A stretch of 64,000 bases of DNA from Sisyra terminalis. Lineage: Eukaryota > Arthropoda > Insecta > Neuroptera > Sisyridae. The first letter of the stretch is position 1, and every line of letters starts with the position of its first letter. Position numbers and translations under genes: made by a program. The DNA is taken from positions 44,093,050 to 44,157,049 of the forward strand of contig OY292277.1 of the NCBI GenBank assembly GCA_958496175.1. Direction: 5' to 3'. The notes under the pieces were generated by a model. That model ran no database searches. It was not told the DNA's origin and worked only from the letters and a program-made list of their open reading frames with translations. Of this stretch, positions 48,036-60,275 are shown in pieces.

Positions 48036-48860
48036 TTTGTAAAATTTGAAGTTATTGTTGAAGGAGATTTCTAAGGGGTATGTTCCTTATATAATGTTCC
48101 GAAAGATCTACCAGTTTGGCCAATGTGGAATTTTTCATGGAAACCATATTTAATTTTATATATTCTGGTTTTATATTCTGTAATTTGGTTGTTCTCAAAT
48201 GGTTTAAGAATTTCCATCGTGTCATTGTTTGTTGAAGTTGAAGTTGGCGATTGTAAAATTAAATATATTATTGAAGTTTGATTTTATATATTTTTTTGTT
48301 TTCTTTTGGTGGAGTTGAAACATTGGACTTTTTAGTAAATTTCGGTATTATTTTGCCTACGATTGAGCTGTTGTATCCGTTAGTAGTGGCTATATGTTTA
48401 ATTATCTTAATTTGTTCTTCACGAGCTTTGGTTTTAGTAAAATTTGTAGTTGTTGTTTAAGTAGGTTTCTTGGGTGTATGTTCCTTATATCTTGTTTCAA
48501 AAGATCTACCAGTTTGGCCAATGTAGAATTTTTCACAGGAACTACATTTAATTTAATATATTCCGGTTTTGTTTTTCGTTGTAATTTGGTTGTTCTCCAA
48601 TGGTTTAAGCATTTTCATCATGTTGTTTGTTGAAAATGTGATATGGATGTTATTTTTCTGTAGGAAGTTGGTGATTGTAAAACTAAATGTATTATTGAAG
48701 TTTGATTAAATATATTTTTTATTTTCTTTTGGTGGAGTTGGAAGAATGAATTTTTTAGTAAATTTCGATATTATTTTGTCTACGATTGAGCTGTTGTATC
48801 CGTTAGTAATGGCTATATGTTTAATTATCTTAATTTCTTCTTCACGAGCTTTGGTGCAAA
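48036..48860. repeat. ~400-bp tandem duplication inside the PLE
   Basis: The anchor aaagatctaccagtttggcc occurs at 48102 and 48500, and acgagctttgg at 48421 and 48844. Each copy spans the end of the RT and the start of the GIY-YIG domain. The two copies have diverged, so the duplication is old or was formed between different elements. Confidence 0.85.
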
Positions 48861-49906
48861 GAGAGAATATGATCGCTCTGTACACTAGACTATTGAAAGC
48901 TGCCATTTTTTGGTTTCTTGGGTTAAATGATATTTTATGGATGGTTGTGTTCGTTGTTGTTGGTTTTTTGTATATATTGTATGACAACTTTCCATTTTTA
49001 TTGTTGATTTTTGTGTCTAAAAAGTTAATTGTTCCATTTAGTTCGTGTTCTGAAGTGAATTTTATTTTCTGGTTAATTTTGTTCAGATCGGATACCATAT
49101 TGTCAATCTGTCGGGTAGTTCTATTAAGTAATATAAATGTATCGTCTACATATCTCCCTTAATATATTTTTTTTTTTTTGTAGGTATTGTTCATAATATA
49201 TTTATTTTCAAAGTGATTCATGTAAATGTCAGCTAGTAGTCCTGATAAAGAGGAACCCATCACTAAGCCTTCCTTTTGGTGATCAAATTTTTAATTAAAA
49301 TGAAATAGTATTGTTGTGGTGGTTAACAAGTTCATTATGTCGTTGATTACCATATAATTATATATTTTTGATGCCATAAGATTATATTCCACAATTTTGA
49401 TCAACATCAATAGGGACATTTGTGTATAAGTTAACAATGTCAAGTAATGCCATTTTGATGTTCTGTGGTAGTTTTAGATTTTCAGTATTATTCCTAAATT
49501 CATATGTGCTTTTTAATGAGTAATTTAATTTCAATATGATTTCTGATTTGATGGTTTGAACTAATTTTTTGGCTATCCAATATCCAGGAGCAAGTTTGTA
49601 ATCCACTACCGGTCGGATTGGCATATTTATTTTATGGATTTCGGGTAAACCATGTACCAGCATTCGGGTAAACCAGTATTGGAGCTTGAGGTTTTATTGG
49701 TTTGAAGATTCTTTTAGAAAATTCGTTTTCAAAAAGATAGTCGCTTTCATTTATGGTCTTGTATAAAGTTTTGGTGAAGCTCGGAGTTGAATCTTCTTTC
49801 ATGTAAATTATATTATTTTCTTTAATGAATTGTTCCGTTTTGTTTGTATGTTCATCTTTGTTAATGATTACGATGATCTTTCGTTTATCGGGTTTTATGA
49901 TATAAG

Positions 49907-50383
49907 CAGTGGCGTAGCTAGGTAACCAAGGCCCTGGGGCAAATTAAAAAATGGGGCTCCACTGCTATATAAACTGATTAGGTTTTATCAAATAAAATTA
50001 TGAAATAGACAAATACTTTAAAAATTCTAAGCTACTTAAGCTCTTTTTTGTGCACTGCAGAGCAGGTAATAAAAATATTAAACAGTAACAACACAAGTTA
50101 CAATTAATATTTGGTGTAGGTTTGGCTAATAAAACGAAATAGAGAAGATTCAAGTGTTTATTATATAAAGGTCGGGCCTACTAACTGACTTATAACAATT
50201 ATATTTACAATTTATTTCTAGCTTTAGTTTTCGCAAAAGTATCAATGACTTCGTTTAAATCCAGGCTTGATGAATTTCCAAAAGTTCAGTTCGATCGAGA
50301 TTTCTGGTAAGGATTCGAGAACCCCCTGAGCTTGAGGGCCCCGGGGCACTGCCCCGCCTAGCCTTTAGGTAGTTACGCCACTG
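49907..50383. mobile_element. hAT MITE nested in the PLE, exact 8-bp duplication
   Basis: The 477-bp element starts cagtggcgtagcta and ends tagttacgccactg, flanked by gatataag at 49899-49906 and 50384-50391. CAGTGGCGTA ends with 8-bp duplications are typical of the hAT superfamily. Removing it restores the PLE frame IIKPDK. It is non-coding. Confidence 0.92.
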
Positions 50384-50902
50384 GATATAAGCGTTATTTT
50401 TGTGTATTTTTTCTTTTTGAGAAAAAAAAAATACACAAATCACAGATTTAATTTTGTTAATAGTTCCATGTAAATTTGATTTTAAACTCTTGTAGTTTCT
50501 TTTTATGATAGATCGTGCTTCATTCTGGAGGTCTTGTTCTGGAAGTGTTCTGATGATTGATTCTGATTTGAGTATATCTTGTAAGAAAGTGTTATTTTGG
50601 AATTTTGGTAAATTGAACTCTGGGCCTTTATTTAATGTGATAAGTTCTTCTTTGGTGAACTTGATATTAGTGCTACTATATAATCTGTCATGAAAGTGAT
50701 AAGAGCATTCGTGATAATTGTTGTTAGTTCTTGTTTATTTTTTGTTGAAATTTCAATTTTTTTCTAGTTAACTAGCTAATCTTTGCGCTTTCTTGTCACT
50801 TAGTGACGTATTTTTGATTATCACTTGTGCGTATTTTGGTGTAATGTCAAGTTGGAGGCATTGTTTGTTGAATTTGAGGTCTTCCGAAACTATTTTATTA
50901 TA

Positions 50903-51145
50903 ATTGCAGTATTTTATTATTACCTACATATTCATTAAGTATTATTAAAATATCTTTTCGGAATCAATTAACCATGAATTTAAAGAATTCAACTTATTGC
51001 AAAAATGAAAAGTAGTGTTTCCAATATTTGAATCGATTACTGGATTATAAATTTTCAACCTATCGTATAATTATATACCTAATACCATTTTGGGAAAAAA
51101 CTGGACTCTAAACCAGAGGTCATCAATCGTCTTAAACCTAAAAGC
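50903..51145. repeat. Fragment of the 36.7-kb repeat, inverted
   Basis: It matches 36690-36955 on the opposite strand, with shared blocks such as aaccatgaatttaaagaatt and ctaaaccagaggtcatcaat. It adjoins the 5' end of the PLE. Confidence 0.8.
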
Positions 51146-52114
51146 ACACTCGAGAATAAAACAACGTCATATTTCGGCACTAAAACGGAAAACATTGAAT
51201 TTAGTATATATCAAAAGAAAGCAAAATGATTATAAAATAGCAATACGATGTCCAAATATGTGCATTTGTCTAATAGATAAAATAATTGATGGAAATTCTT
51301 TTCCTCTGATTTTCTCGAACGATTCAGACCTTATGCTGATAACAATTGTAGAACGGATGATGATAGAACTTGAGAAAAGTCATATGATAGGAATTTATAA
51401 ATGGTTGGTTGTCATGAAATTAAAAATAGCGAGAATATTTCAGTGATTACAAAGAAATGTGTGCATTTATTTTTACAAAGTATTACAGCGATTGAGTTAT
51501 GCGACAAATGTAAAAATAAAATTTCAACACTTCCCTGTGATTTGCCCTAGAAATACTTCTGAATAATATGTGATTTTTATAATTTTATAAAATTTTATAT
51601 AACTCAGTTAAATCTTTCAGTAATATCTAATAAACTTGTGAACAATTTTACAGATATGTTTTAATAGTGCACTAAAATCAATATTTTTTGTTTGTAGTAA
51701 AAATACTTCCATAATTTACTAAAGTTGCAATGTATAATGCCTGAATTAAACAAAGCTTTCTTTAGTAGAAATTTGAAACATTTGTATAAGATTCTGACGA
51801 ATAACAATGAAGTTTTCTTTTCACTAAATTGTGATTTATTAATATCATTACTTTCATTAAAAGTTATCTAATACTTTGATGGGAAGCAAATTTTCATTTT
51901 TAATTTTGTTTATACAATAGAATCAACTTGAAATTAATAGTGTATGGAAAAGCTTCTAAAATTTAAGTGAAGCTTGTTCCTTTTATACATAAAAAAATGA
52001 AAAAAATTTATTATGTATAAGAAACGTTATAGTTTTTGTCAGCTAAGATGAATTCCGGCGACTAGAAAACTATTAACCTGATGTTTTTTATCAAATTTCA
52101 ACAAAAATTGAACC
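51146..52114. other. Noncoding DNA
   Basis: A plus frame of 118 codons (51090-51446) starts inside the repeat above and has no family I recognise. Nothing else is supported. Confidence 0.4.
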
Positions 52115-52275
52115 AACTGGTGGCCGAGTGGTCAAGGTAACCGCTCCAAAACCGGTAGTCATTGGGGTCAAATTTCGTAACGGGCAAATTTTCAGTACTT
52201 CTCAGTATACGGATTTTATAAATTCTAGAGTCGCTAAGGACCTTAATTGATAAAAAGCTACAATAAATAACTAAT
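52115..52275 (+). repeat. tRNA-derived SINE copy
   Basis: The A-box region actggtggccgagtggtcaa is the best kept of the family. The B-box is decayed (ggggtcaaattt). The body ctagagtcgctaaggacctt and a short tail follow. Confidence 0.8.
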
Positions 52276-52532
52276 CAAAATAATTAAACTAAAAGGAATT
52301 TAAACTATTCTATCATTTTTTTTAAATCCATTAGAAAGCTTTCAAAGCTCTAGGTATTCTTTAAGATAATAGATAGGGATTATAGATAAAATTAATCTTC
52401 ATTTTCTTTAGAATCTTAAGAAAATTTTATACCAGAAGGAAATTTTTGGGATTTGTAGAGATTTATTGGTTATTTTAGGTATATAATTTAAACTAAAACA
52501 AGTATGCGATTGAGTCGATTTTGGTGAATGTC

Positions 52533-52538
52533 TTTATT
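52533..52538 (-). terminator. Polyadenylation signal of the SMYD gene
   Basis: AATAAA on the minus strand, about 170 bases after the stop codon at 52708, in AT-rich 3' untranslated sequence. Confidence 0.55.
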
Positions 52539-52707
52539 CTTTGAAAAGTAAAAGTAAATTTTTATAAAAAGTAAAACTTAACCAAACAATTTATGATTTA
52601 AACTCTATAACTTTTAAATTTCATCTCTAACCTTTACAAGAGCAAATATGTATGATTATTATTTAAAAGTAAAAAAAAGGCAAATAAAAAACAAATAATT
52701 TAAGATC

Positions 52708-55700
52708 TCAAAGCGTATCGCCGACGTTGTGATGAAGCGTACAGAGCAGCTTTTCCATATCCAACAGATTCTGTTTAGCTTGCAATTTGATTTTGCCTTC
52801 CGGTAAAATTTCCGGTTCGTGTTTCAACAATTCTGCGGCCTCCGATAGTATCTTCTTCGATTCCTGCAACACCATAGCGAAACAGGCTTGTGAAATAGAG
52901 GCTTTGCAAAATAAATAATGTGATTAAGACGTCGATTATATTGCCAATAAATCTATGTACATTTGCAAAAATTAGCTAGGGCCGGATCAATACTTACAAC
53001 AAGCATAGCCTCGAGAGTTTCGGGTCCAACTTTGCCATTTGTGGCTCTTCGCCGTCCCAATTCCGCGATGGCGGCGTGGAGTTCGAACAACATAGTACCC
53101 CGAATCCGGGTTTCAGCTGGAAAAAAAATTATGATTAATCTTAAGATTTAAGCTGATTTTGTCATTCAAGCTTATTTTTTCTATTGATTTTATCAAAAGG
53201 CAGTAGTGGATTTAGATCCGATGCTGCCCTAGGCCCCATTCCATATGCCACCCTTGTTGTTCCATAGCAAGGTGGACATCAAAATACAACATCTAATAGA
53301 TGATAAAAATCAGATCTCAGCTTATATATTTTTTTAAATAAGAAGAAAATTAAGGTTATTTAAGATCTTTTTGTTTTTTTATTTTTTATTTAATATTTTA
53401 TTGTTCAATTAGCTACGTTTCGTTACTAATATATAAAATATTTTATATGATCTATATTATATGTATATTAATATAATTTTGAAATTTATGGATGATTGAC
53501 ATATTTTGTAATTATTTTAATTTGTTATAGAAGCCTGAGGAAGTTACGATTAGTAACGAAACGTAGCTAATTGAACAATAAAATATTAAATAAAAAATAA
53601 AAAAACAAAAAGATCTTAAATAACTTGAATTTTCTTCTTATTTACAACAACATCTAATTTTCAAATGTTTAAATTATAAATCAATTTGTAGAAAACTTCA
53701 TGAATTTGCATCATTTTTTTTAACTTATAATTCCAATACTATTTTTCCAAGATTAATATTTCCTACAGCTCTTTTTCAACTATCACCTATGATATAAATT
53801 TCTTCTTTCTAGACTTGGTTCTAGCGAAAACGTCGATTATATCATTGCAATTAATTTCTTGCAATAATTGAGGTTCAATAGATAACAATGTCAGAGCATT
53901 AAGTTAATCTTGGTCCATTCTTGCACATTAGTAATTTTTCACCCTTTTTAGGGTGGAAAAAGATTTTTCCCCTGAACAATTCGGCGCTGAGATTTACAGA
54001 GCAATGTCAACATTAGGGTACACATCTCGAAGATTCCCTGGTGTAATAAATTACATATATTTTCGGATATCTACAGTATTGAATGTATATAAATATGTAG
54101 ATATCTACAGATATCTACATATTTGGTAAAAAAGGATCGAATTTAGCAAAAAGTACTGCAATTCTTAAAAAATTACCATTATGAGGATTTCCAATTTATT
54201 CTCAATGTCCCCGAAATTACCAATGATTTAACAATTGAAAAATGTGATGTAGTAAAATGGAACTTAAATTCCATAAAAAAAAATTATTATTTTTTAGTGA
54301 TGATTAGACTGGGCCAAAAAAATCGACTACTTTTTTTTTTTGAAAAGTATATCGAAAATATTGTTCAAGGCGATAAAAAAAAATATCGGGAAGATTTGAG
54401 CCCTTAATATTAATATTAAAAGGTCTATCATCTTTAAATTCGATTTTTTATTTGTGCTTTCATTTTTTCGTCAATGCTGTCAAATTATCAAGGTAAAAAA
54501 ATTCATCTGCACATATATTTATAGAAAATTAAATTCCCTTCAAAAAAACGTCTGTTTAAAAATTTTTGCCAGACACGCCGTTTCCGAATAATCAAGCTAT
54601 AAATATTGATATAATTTTTAGATTTATCATCTTTATTTTGAAATTTTGTACCTAACGAACATATAAATATATAGAAATGAACAATATAGATTCTTGAAGA
54701 GAATTTAATGCTCTACAAAAAAGGTCCCTTAACGTTTTTACATAAAATAACTCTTTCAAAATTGTTCAAAATTTTTCCTTCAACTTTAATTGTGAATAAC
54801 TTTTGAAAAAGTGGTTTTATGTAAAAACGTTAAGAAACTTTTTTTGTAGAGCATTAAATTCCCTTCAAGAATCTATTTTGTTCATTTCTATATATTTATT
54901 TGTTCGTTAGGTACAAAATTTCAAAATAAAGATAAATCTAAAAATTCTATCAAAGTTTAAAGCTTGATTATTCGGAAACGGCGTGTCTGGCAAAAATTTT
55001 CATAGATACGTTTTTTGTAGGAAATTTAATTTTCTATAAATATATGTACAGTTAAATTTTTTTACCTTGATCGTTTGACAGTATTGTCGCAAAAATGAAA
55101 GCACAAATAAAAAATCGAAATTAAAGATGATAGACCTTTTAATATTAAGGGATCAAACCTTCCCGATATTTTTCTTGTCACCTTGAACAATATTTTCGAT
55201 ATATTTTTCAAAAAAAAAAGTCGATTTTTTTGACCCAGTCTAGTGATGATGTTCCATAACGAAACTCTAACCCAAATCAATTTTTGAATTTGAATTGTCC
55301 GTACATTTTTTGCCTTTAAAATTTTGGCATTCCGAAAATTTCGCCGCCCCGTTCGGGTCTCACGGGCCTAGGCGTAAATTCATCACTGCCGAAAGCTTAT
55401 CTGGGAATTAAAGGAAATAGTTTTCTCTATTTACTTTTCTTTATCATGAAAACCCTATACTCCTAAGTCCCTAACTTATAAATGTTACTAATTACTAACT
55501 CTTCAAAATTGAATTATTCAGACGAAAAGAAAAGTTTCAATAATTTTAAATTTAAACTAATTTTTATTTAAATTATTTTTTTTTAGAGAAACTACGCTCC
55601 TTCTCTTACGACAAACTACCTACTCGAATCCAGAATATTTCACTGATTTTAATTAAATTGGCTATTAATAAACAAAAAATCCTTGAATGCCTAATTATAG

Positions 55701-57512
55701 TCTTCCCAATTGCTTCTATTTAAATGAATCGGAAAAGAAATAATTTCACTCTCGTTATCCCATTTAAACGATCATCACCGTTAATTACCTGGAATTAACG
55801 TTTCTAGTAGATCACTGATTTGTCGACAGCATTTCGCTTTCAACTCCAACAATTCTTCAGGCACTTGAGTCAATCCTGAACTGCCCTTTTGGCCAATTAA
55901 CTGCGCCAATGCCAGACGAACGTCTGTCATATAAAAATGTGAGGTATGCAATTGCTTTCCGTAGTATTCGAGGAACTTTTGACAATTTTCCACGTTGTCC
56001 TTTTCCATTGCTTGCAAATCAGTTCCGATTCGGTCCAAAATGTTTTGGATTTGGTCTGTGGATTTTTGATTGGAGCATTTGTTGCAATTCCATAACGTGG
56101 CTGGGTCATCTTCGGCGAGCTTTTCGGTTATAAAGGTTTTCGGAAGAAGATATCCTTCACACCTTAAAATTTTAGAAAAAAAATATTTTAGGGGTAAGTC
56201 AGGAATCACTTGAGGTATCTTTAGATTTTAAACAGTAGGAAACTTTGAATTTTTTTAAGAACAATTACCCGTTTTGGTTGCATTTCATTGCATTGAACAT
56301 TGTTCCAAATTCAGTCGGATCGGTGCACCGGGTGCACGTACAATCGAAGAATTTCGATTGAGCCAAGAAGTGACGGCGATTCGCCGTTCCCCAAAGTGGA
56401 TCAACATACGAAAACGACAAGTGTTCGCCGGGGGCAATGTCAACTCCGGCCGAAATCAAAATATCGCCACGTGCCGTAAAACTTTTACTACAATTTGCTC
56501 GACAATTATGCTCAAACAGCGAACATGTCTTATAAATAGCAAGATGCGGAGGCTCGGTTAGTGGAACTTCATGGCTGTTGACCTAAAAATAGAAACCCAA
56601 ACATCAATCTTGAGAGATCAATGTGTTGAAGATGAGAAATTAAAAGGATAAAAAAACCACAAAACGTTTCGGTAGACTATCAATCAAGTCCTTGAATAGG
56701 GTAGTTCCAGGTAAAAAGTATCCATGAAATCTACCTGCACGATGCCTGCGACCTTCATAATCTCTTCTTCCGTAAATATGCTGTCCAACTTGAAGAACTT
56801 TTGGATGAACTTGGCGGCGACTTTATCTTGTTCGTATTGTTCGGTGTTGAGACGAGTTTTTTCGTGCGATTCCAATCCAATCAACGATTCCCATTTCTCC
56901 GGATTGTTGTCACGTTGGTAAAGACACCGCAACACTGTTAAGCATTGATAGTTGGGATGCGGAGCCACAAAATTCGAAATCGTTACTTTATAGCCGCGTT
57001 GCGATGTATAATTGCATTCGGGCAGATGTTCTGCAGACTTTTCGCATTTTTCGCTGCACATGGGCCATCCACATTTCGAGCATGGCTTACACTCGTTTGG
57101 CGAGTGCAATGCGCGATTACAGCCAAGACACACGGGACCCGTTTGCTGGATCGGGCCCCGAATTATCGGGGGTTCTTTCAAGATTACTTCACCTGCTTTA
57201 ATTGCCCGAATTGCCACCAAGTGGCGGCCAAGTGTGGCGTCTTCGCAAATCTAAAAATAACATGTTTACATTAATGCTATACTTAGCATAAATTTTGGAT
57301 TTTGCTAATGAAAAAACCGGTTAATTTTGGCTTATCACCGCCTTAATCGGAATAGCACTTACTTGAAAAGGTTTACACTCGGATTTATGAACCTTCCAGT
57401 GTTGCTTTTGATGATCCCGACTACAATAATACACTGAGTAACAACCGGCACATCGTTGTTCGGCAACTTTTGAACATTGAGCACAAAAACGTTTCTTTTC
57501 TTCACCAACCAT
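52708..57512 (-). CDS. SmydA-8: SET and MYND domain protein, SmydA-8-like (6 exons, complete)
   Basis: The exons are 57512-57363, 57250-56735, 56582-56269, 56162-55789, 53116-52998 and 52863-52708. All junctions are GT-AG with consistent phases, giving 542 residues. The start chosen at 57512 (aaaATGGTT) lies just before the MYND finger (C10-x2-C13, C21-x2-C24, C30, H34, H42, C46). An upstream in-frame ATG at 57584 seems untranslated. The first SET segment, GRHLVAIRAIKAGEVILKEP, is at 58-77, and a cysteine-rich insert starts at C91-x2-C94. The second SET segment has EHNCRANCSKSF (246-257), GEHLSFSYVDPLWG (274-287) and a post-SET cluster C303-x-C305-x2-C308. A helical C-terminal half follows. 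SMYD proteins methylate lysines using S-adenosylmethionine. The usual N of NHSC is E246 here, so activity is uncertain. Intron 5 (2672 bp) carries a transposon stack; the other introns are 106-152 bp. Confidence 0.94.
53336..53643. repeat. Palindromic element with a hammerhead-like motif
   Basis: The arms are near-perfect complements at the outer ~90 bases. The right arm carries CTGAGGA (53535-53541), stem GTTAC/GTAAC with loop GATTA, and GAAACGT (53558-53564). The left arm keeps only the GTAACGAAACGT half on the minus strand (53426-53415). Confidence 0.75.
54305..55242. mobile_element. 938-bp foldback element with exact 8-bp target duplication
   Basis: The ends are tagactgggccaaaaaaatc and gatttttttgacccagtcta, flanked by gtgatgat at 54297-54304 and 55243-55250. 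The two arms cover nearly the whole element, with a centre near 54775. It is the complete relative of the truncated copy at 31264-32385. The minus frame at 55062-55280 is arm sequence. Confidence 0.92.
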
Positions 57513-60267
57513 TTTCAAAAAATTTGAATTTTCAATATTGTAACAATTGCGTAAACGAAAAATTAACGCACATACTTCGTTCAATAACTTTAAGAATTTA
57601 TAATCTCAATACTAAATGAGATGCGTTTAAATTGGGAATGTATGAGGAAATTATAGTTCGAGAAAATACGATTGGGTGTTTTCATCGCTTTGTTCTAGAA
57701 ATGTGTCTAAAGGTGTTCAGATTTAAGATACGATGTGGTCGGGAATCTCTGTCGAGTGTTCCCGGCATAGTTTACATCCAAAAATAGAACAGAAATTCTC
57801 GATTTTTTCGAGTCGTTATATAATTCAATGGTTGTATTGAATGTTTTCGTTAAGTCCATTTTTAAAAAATATATCATAGTTAATATTTTCTTTAATTTTC
57901 GACACTTTTCAATCGAAAAAACAAATGGAATTAATAACATGTATTACTATGTAGGGGTTTAGTCTAAAATATTTTTCTGTGGACAATAATTTAAATACAG
58001 GTATAGCCGACATATCTATTAATTACTTTCCGGATTTTCCGGCAAAATAGAAACTTTTTGACTGTTAGGTTTTCGATAGAACTGTTTATTAAGTCACAAC
58101 TTTTCACAAAAGTATAATAAAAGGTCATCAGATATATTAACCAATATCAATATTGATATCAACCAATTGAAAACAATTATCTCCAATTTTTACGGCAAAA
58201 ATTCTAAATTTTGTGATTTCAAATAAAAAACCAAAAAATTAAAAGCTTTTGGATTTCCAAAGAAAATTTTCCCCCTTCTTTTCCTATGTGGTGTACCAGC
58301 GCTGATTCTAATAGAGAGAAGATAGATTCATAAGATAAAGTTTAATTAAGATAAAGTCTATTTATTTAATAAAATAAGACAGTTTTACTTAAAAAAGGAT
58401 TTTTAGAAAAGAAAGAAAGAATTACATTCACTTCCTACCTGTGTTTCCCTTATATAGCCTTAATTGAAGAGAATTTTATATTTGCTTCTAAAATCAAAGC
58501 TTGATCTTCGAAATTTACAGATGCTTAGAAAATTATAACTTTCTCCAGTAAAAGATATATTTTTGTCCTTTTTAAAAGCAATTCCACGTTCAAAATATTG
58601 TACTGAAAATCAATGAAGCCCAAAACTTTCCACAGAGAACTTAAAACTTTAAAGCTTTGCCCAGATAATAAACTTTTCAGAATCCAAATAATTCTAAATA
58701 TATAAGAATATGGTACCAATTTTAAATTTATATCGTTTTTTTTCGAAACAAAACTGAAATTACTATATTATTCGGATTATACTATTTTGAAAGTATATAA
58801 ATGTCTGCCATCTAGTTAAGAGTTTTAAACTTTTGAGAATTGTGAAATTGGTTGTGAACTTGAATAAATTGGAAATATAATTTTCTTGTAAGATGGCAAC
58901 AATTTGCAGTAAAAATTAAAAGAAAACTAAGTTTAATACAAAAAACATAATCAAAGATGATAGTTTAAATTGAACTTATATAATTAAGTTGATAAATAAG
59001 TTGGGTTTTCTTGTGTACGTAATGACCTAATGGATGGTTTCTTTCAACAATCGTGGTCCTGCAACAATTAAACATTTAAAGATTTCAAGAATAAATTTAC
59101 AGTAATATAAACCTCGATAGTAAAAATCGTTCACTAAGAACTTCCTTGAGAATTTTTCAACCCAAATTGTATTGCTTGCAAATTCGTCTTTTCCAGATAA
59201 AGCTTTGTACGATTTATAAATAAGAACTAATATAGTATAGGCAATTTCTTTACTTAGATATATTTTAGGTTGCGTTGATAATAATCATTTTCTGGCAATT
59301 TAAATTTATTTGATTTTTAAGCTATTAAGTTAACTAATCTACATTTACCTATTTCACATTAAGTTACATATTAAATTTTATATTAAGTAAACTGAAATTC
59401 ATTTCTCTAAAATTATCCCAAAAAATACGTTAATTTGCGGCCACTTTACTTTTGCTATCAACATTTGTGTAAGTTGTGAGAAATTCATTAAGAATGATAT
59501 TTTCTTTTGCAGATTTCAAGGAAATTCGCTAAGGAAAATGGAAAATGTGATTCATAGAAAAATCTAACCATCCGTGGACTGGGGAGCTGCGTATATATAA
59601 ACAAAGTATGTAATATTTTTGCTAGTCTAACCATAACAAGATAAAAAAATATCATATTGAAATTAATATCTTTACTAAAAGTTTTAAAAACTTAAAAACA
59701 ATAACTATCGATTTATCGCTATTCACAAGACAATTTTTACACCGTTCTCCTTGTTGGTGGAATATTTAGATCTCCAATTTTCACAAACAACTCTTGAAAT
59801 TAGTTTTATACGAACAATACCATTTGCCTTGGCAACAAGAGCACAAATGCTCTTGCTTTGTATCCGAGTAGCCTAGTAACCTAATAGTTATCGATACAAT
59901 AGTAAGTCAAGTCTTTGATATCTTTGTAGTTTCACGATTTATTGATAATTTTGGATTTTCAAATATAAAAGAAGAAATATATGATACTTATACTTAAATT
60001 CATGAGTTCTTAGCCAACTTCACATATAAATCAAAAATATTCTTTACAAAGTAATAACTGCAGTGAAATACATCAAAATATTGCAAGGTCCAACCTGGAT
60101 TATTGAGAAATAAAAATGATTTGCAATTTATTAAATATTAATATATAAAGCCAGTTAATAAACTTTCTTTGGACAAATTAATAAATTTATGGCAGATTAA
60201 AAAGATAGTTTAATAGTATTTTTAATTACATCACTGAGCAATTATCGTAGAAATATTGTGCTATTAA
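57513..60267. other. Noncoding DNA upstream of the SMYD gene
   Basis: Its right-to-left promoter should lie just above 57512, but I see no convincing TATA or Inr. The frames at 57707-57940 and 58525-58719 have no recognisable content. Confidence 0.4.
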
Positions 60268-60275
60268 GTAATAAC

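Larger units (their letters stand above)
47757..50900 (-). pseudogene. Penelope-like retroelement, near full length but decayed
   Basis: Reading the minus strand from about 50.9 kb to 47.76 kb: a segment NNAYIIKPDKRKIIVIINKD (interrupted upstream by a hAT MITE), then FSKRIFKPIKPQAPILVYP and LVHGLPEIHKINMPIRPVVD. Then come NIKMALLDIVNLYTNVP, GSSLSGLLADIYMNHFENKY and the catalytic YVDDTFILL near 49155-49129. The RT end FTSEHELNGTINFLDTKINN follows. After that come the GIY-YIG endonuclease, the tail LEEYEIFKVHKIDPNKILNE and a hammerhead ribozyme at the 3' end. These blocks identify RT and GIY-YIG of a canonical Penelope-like element. Stops, frameshifts, a 477-bp insertion and an internal ~400-bp duplication (48036-48860) show it is inactive. 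The plus-strand frames across it are shadows. Confidence 0.92.
53207..55389. mobile_element. Decayed hAT-like element filling SMYD intron 5, with two nested elements
   Basis: The left end cagtagtggatttagatccg and the right end, inverted, cagtgatgaatttacgccta are related; both run into a ccctaggcccc/ggcctagg segment. The flanks tcaaaagg and ccgaaagc agree only in part. It is non-coding and contains the palindrome at 53336-53643 and the foldback at 54305-55242. Confidence 0.6.

Noticed and set aside
48278..49162. Plus-strand frames across the Penelope-like element, up to 138 codons
   Set aside because: The minus strand carries RT and GIY-YIG homology over the same bases, so these are shadows.
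55909..57274. Plus-strand frames across the SMYD exons
   Set aside because: They are antisense shadows of well-supported coding exons with consistent splice phases.
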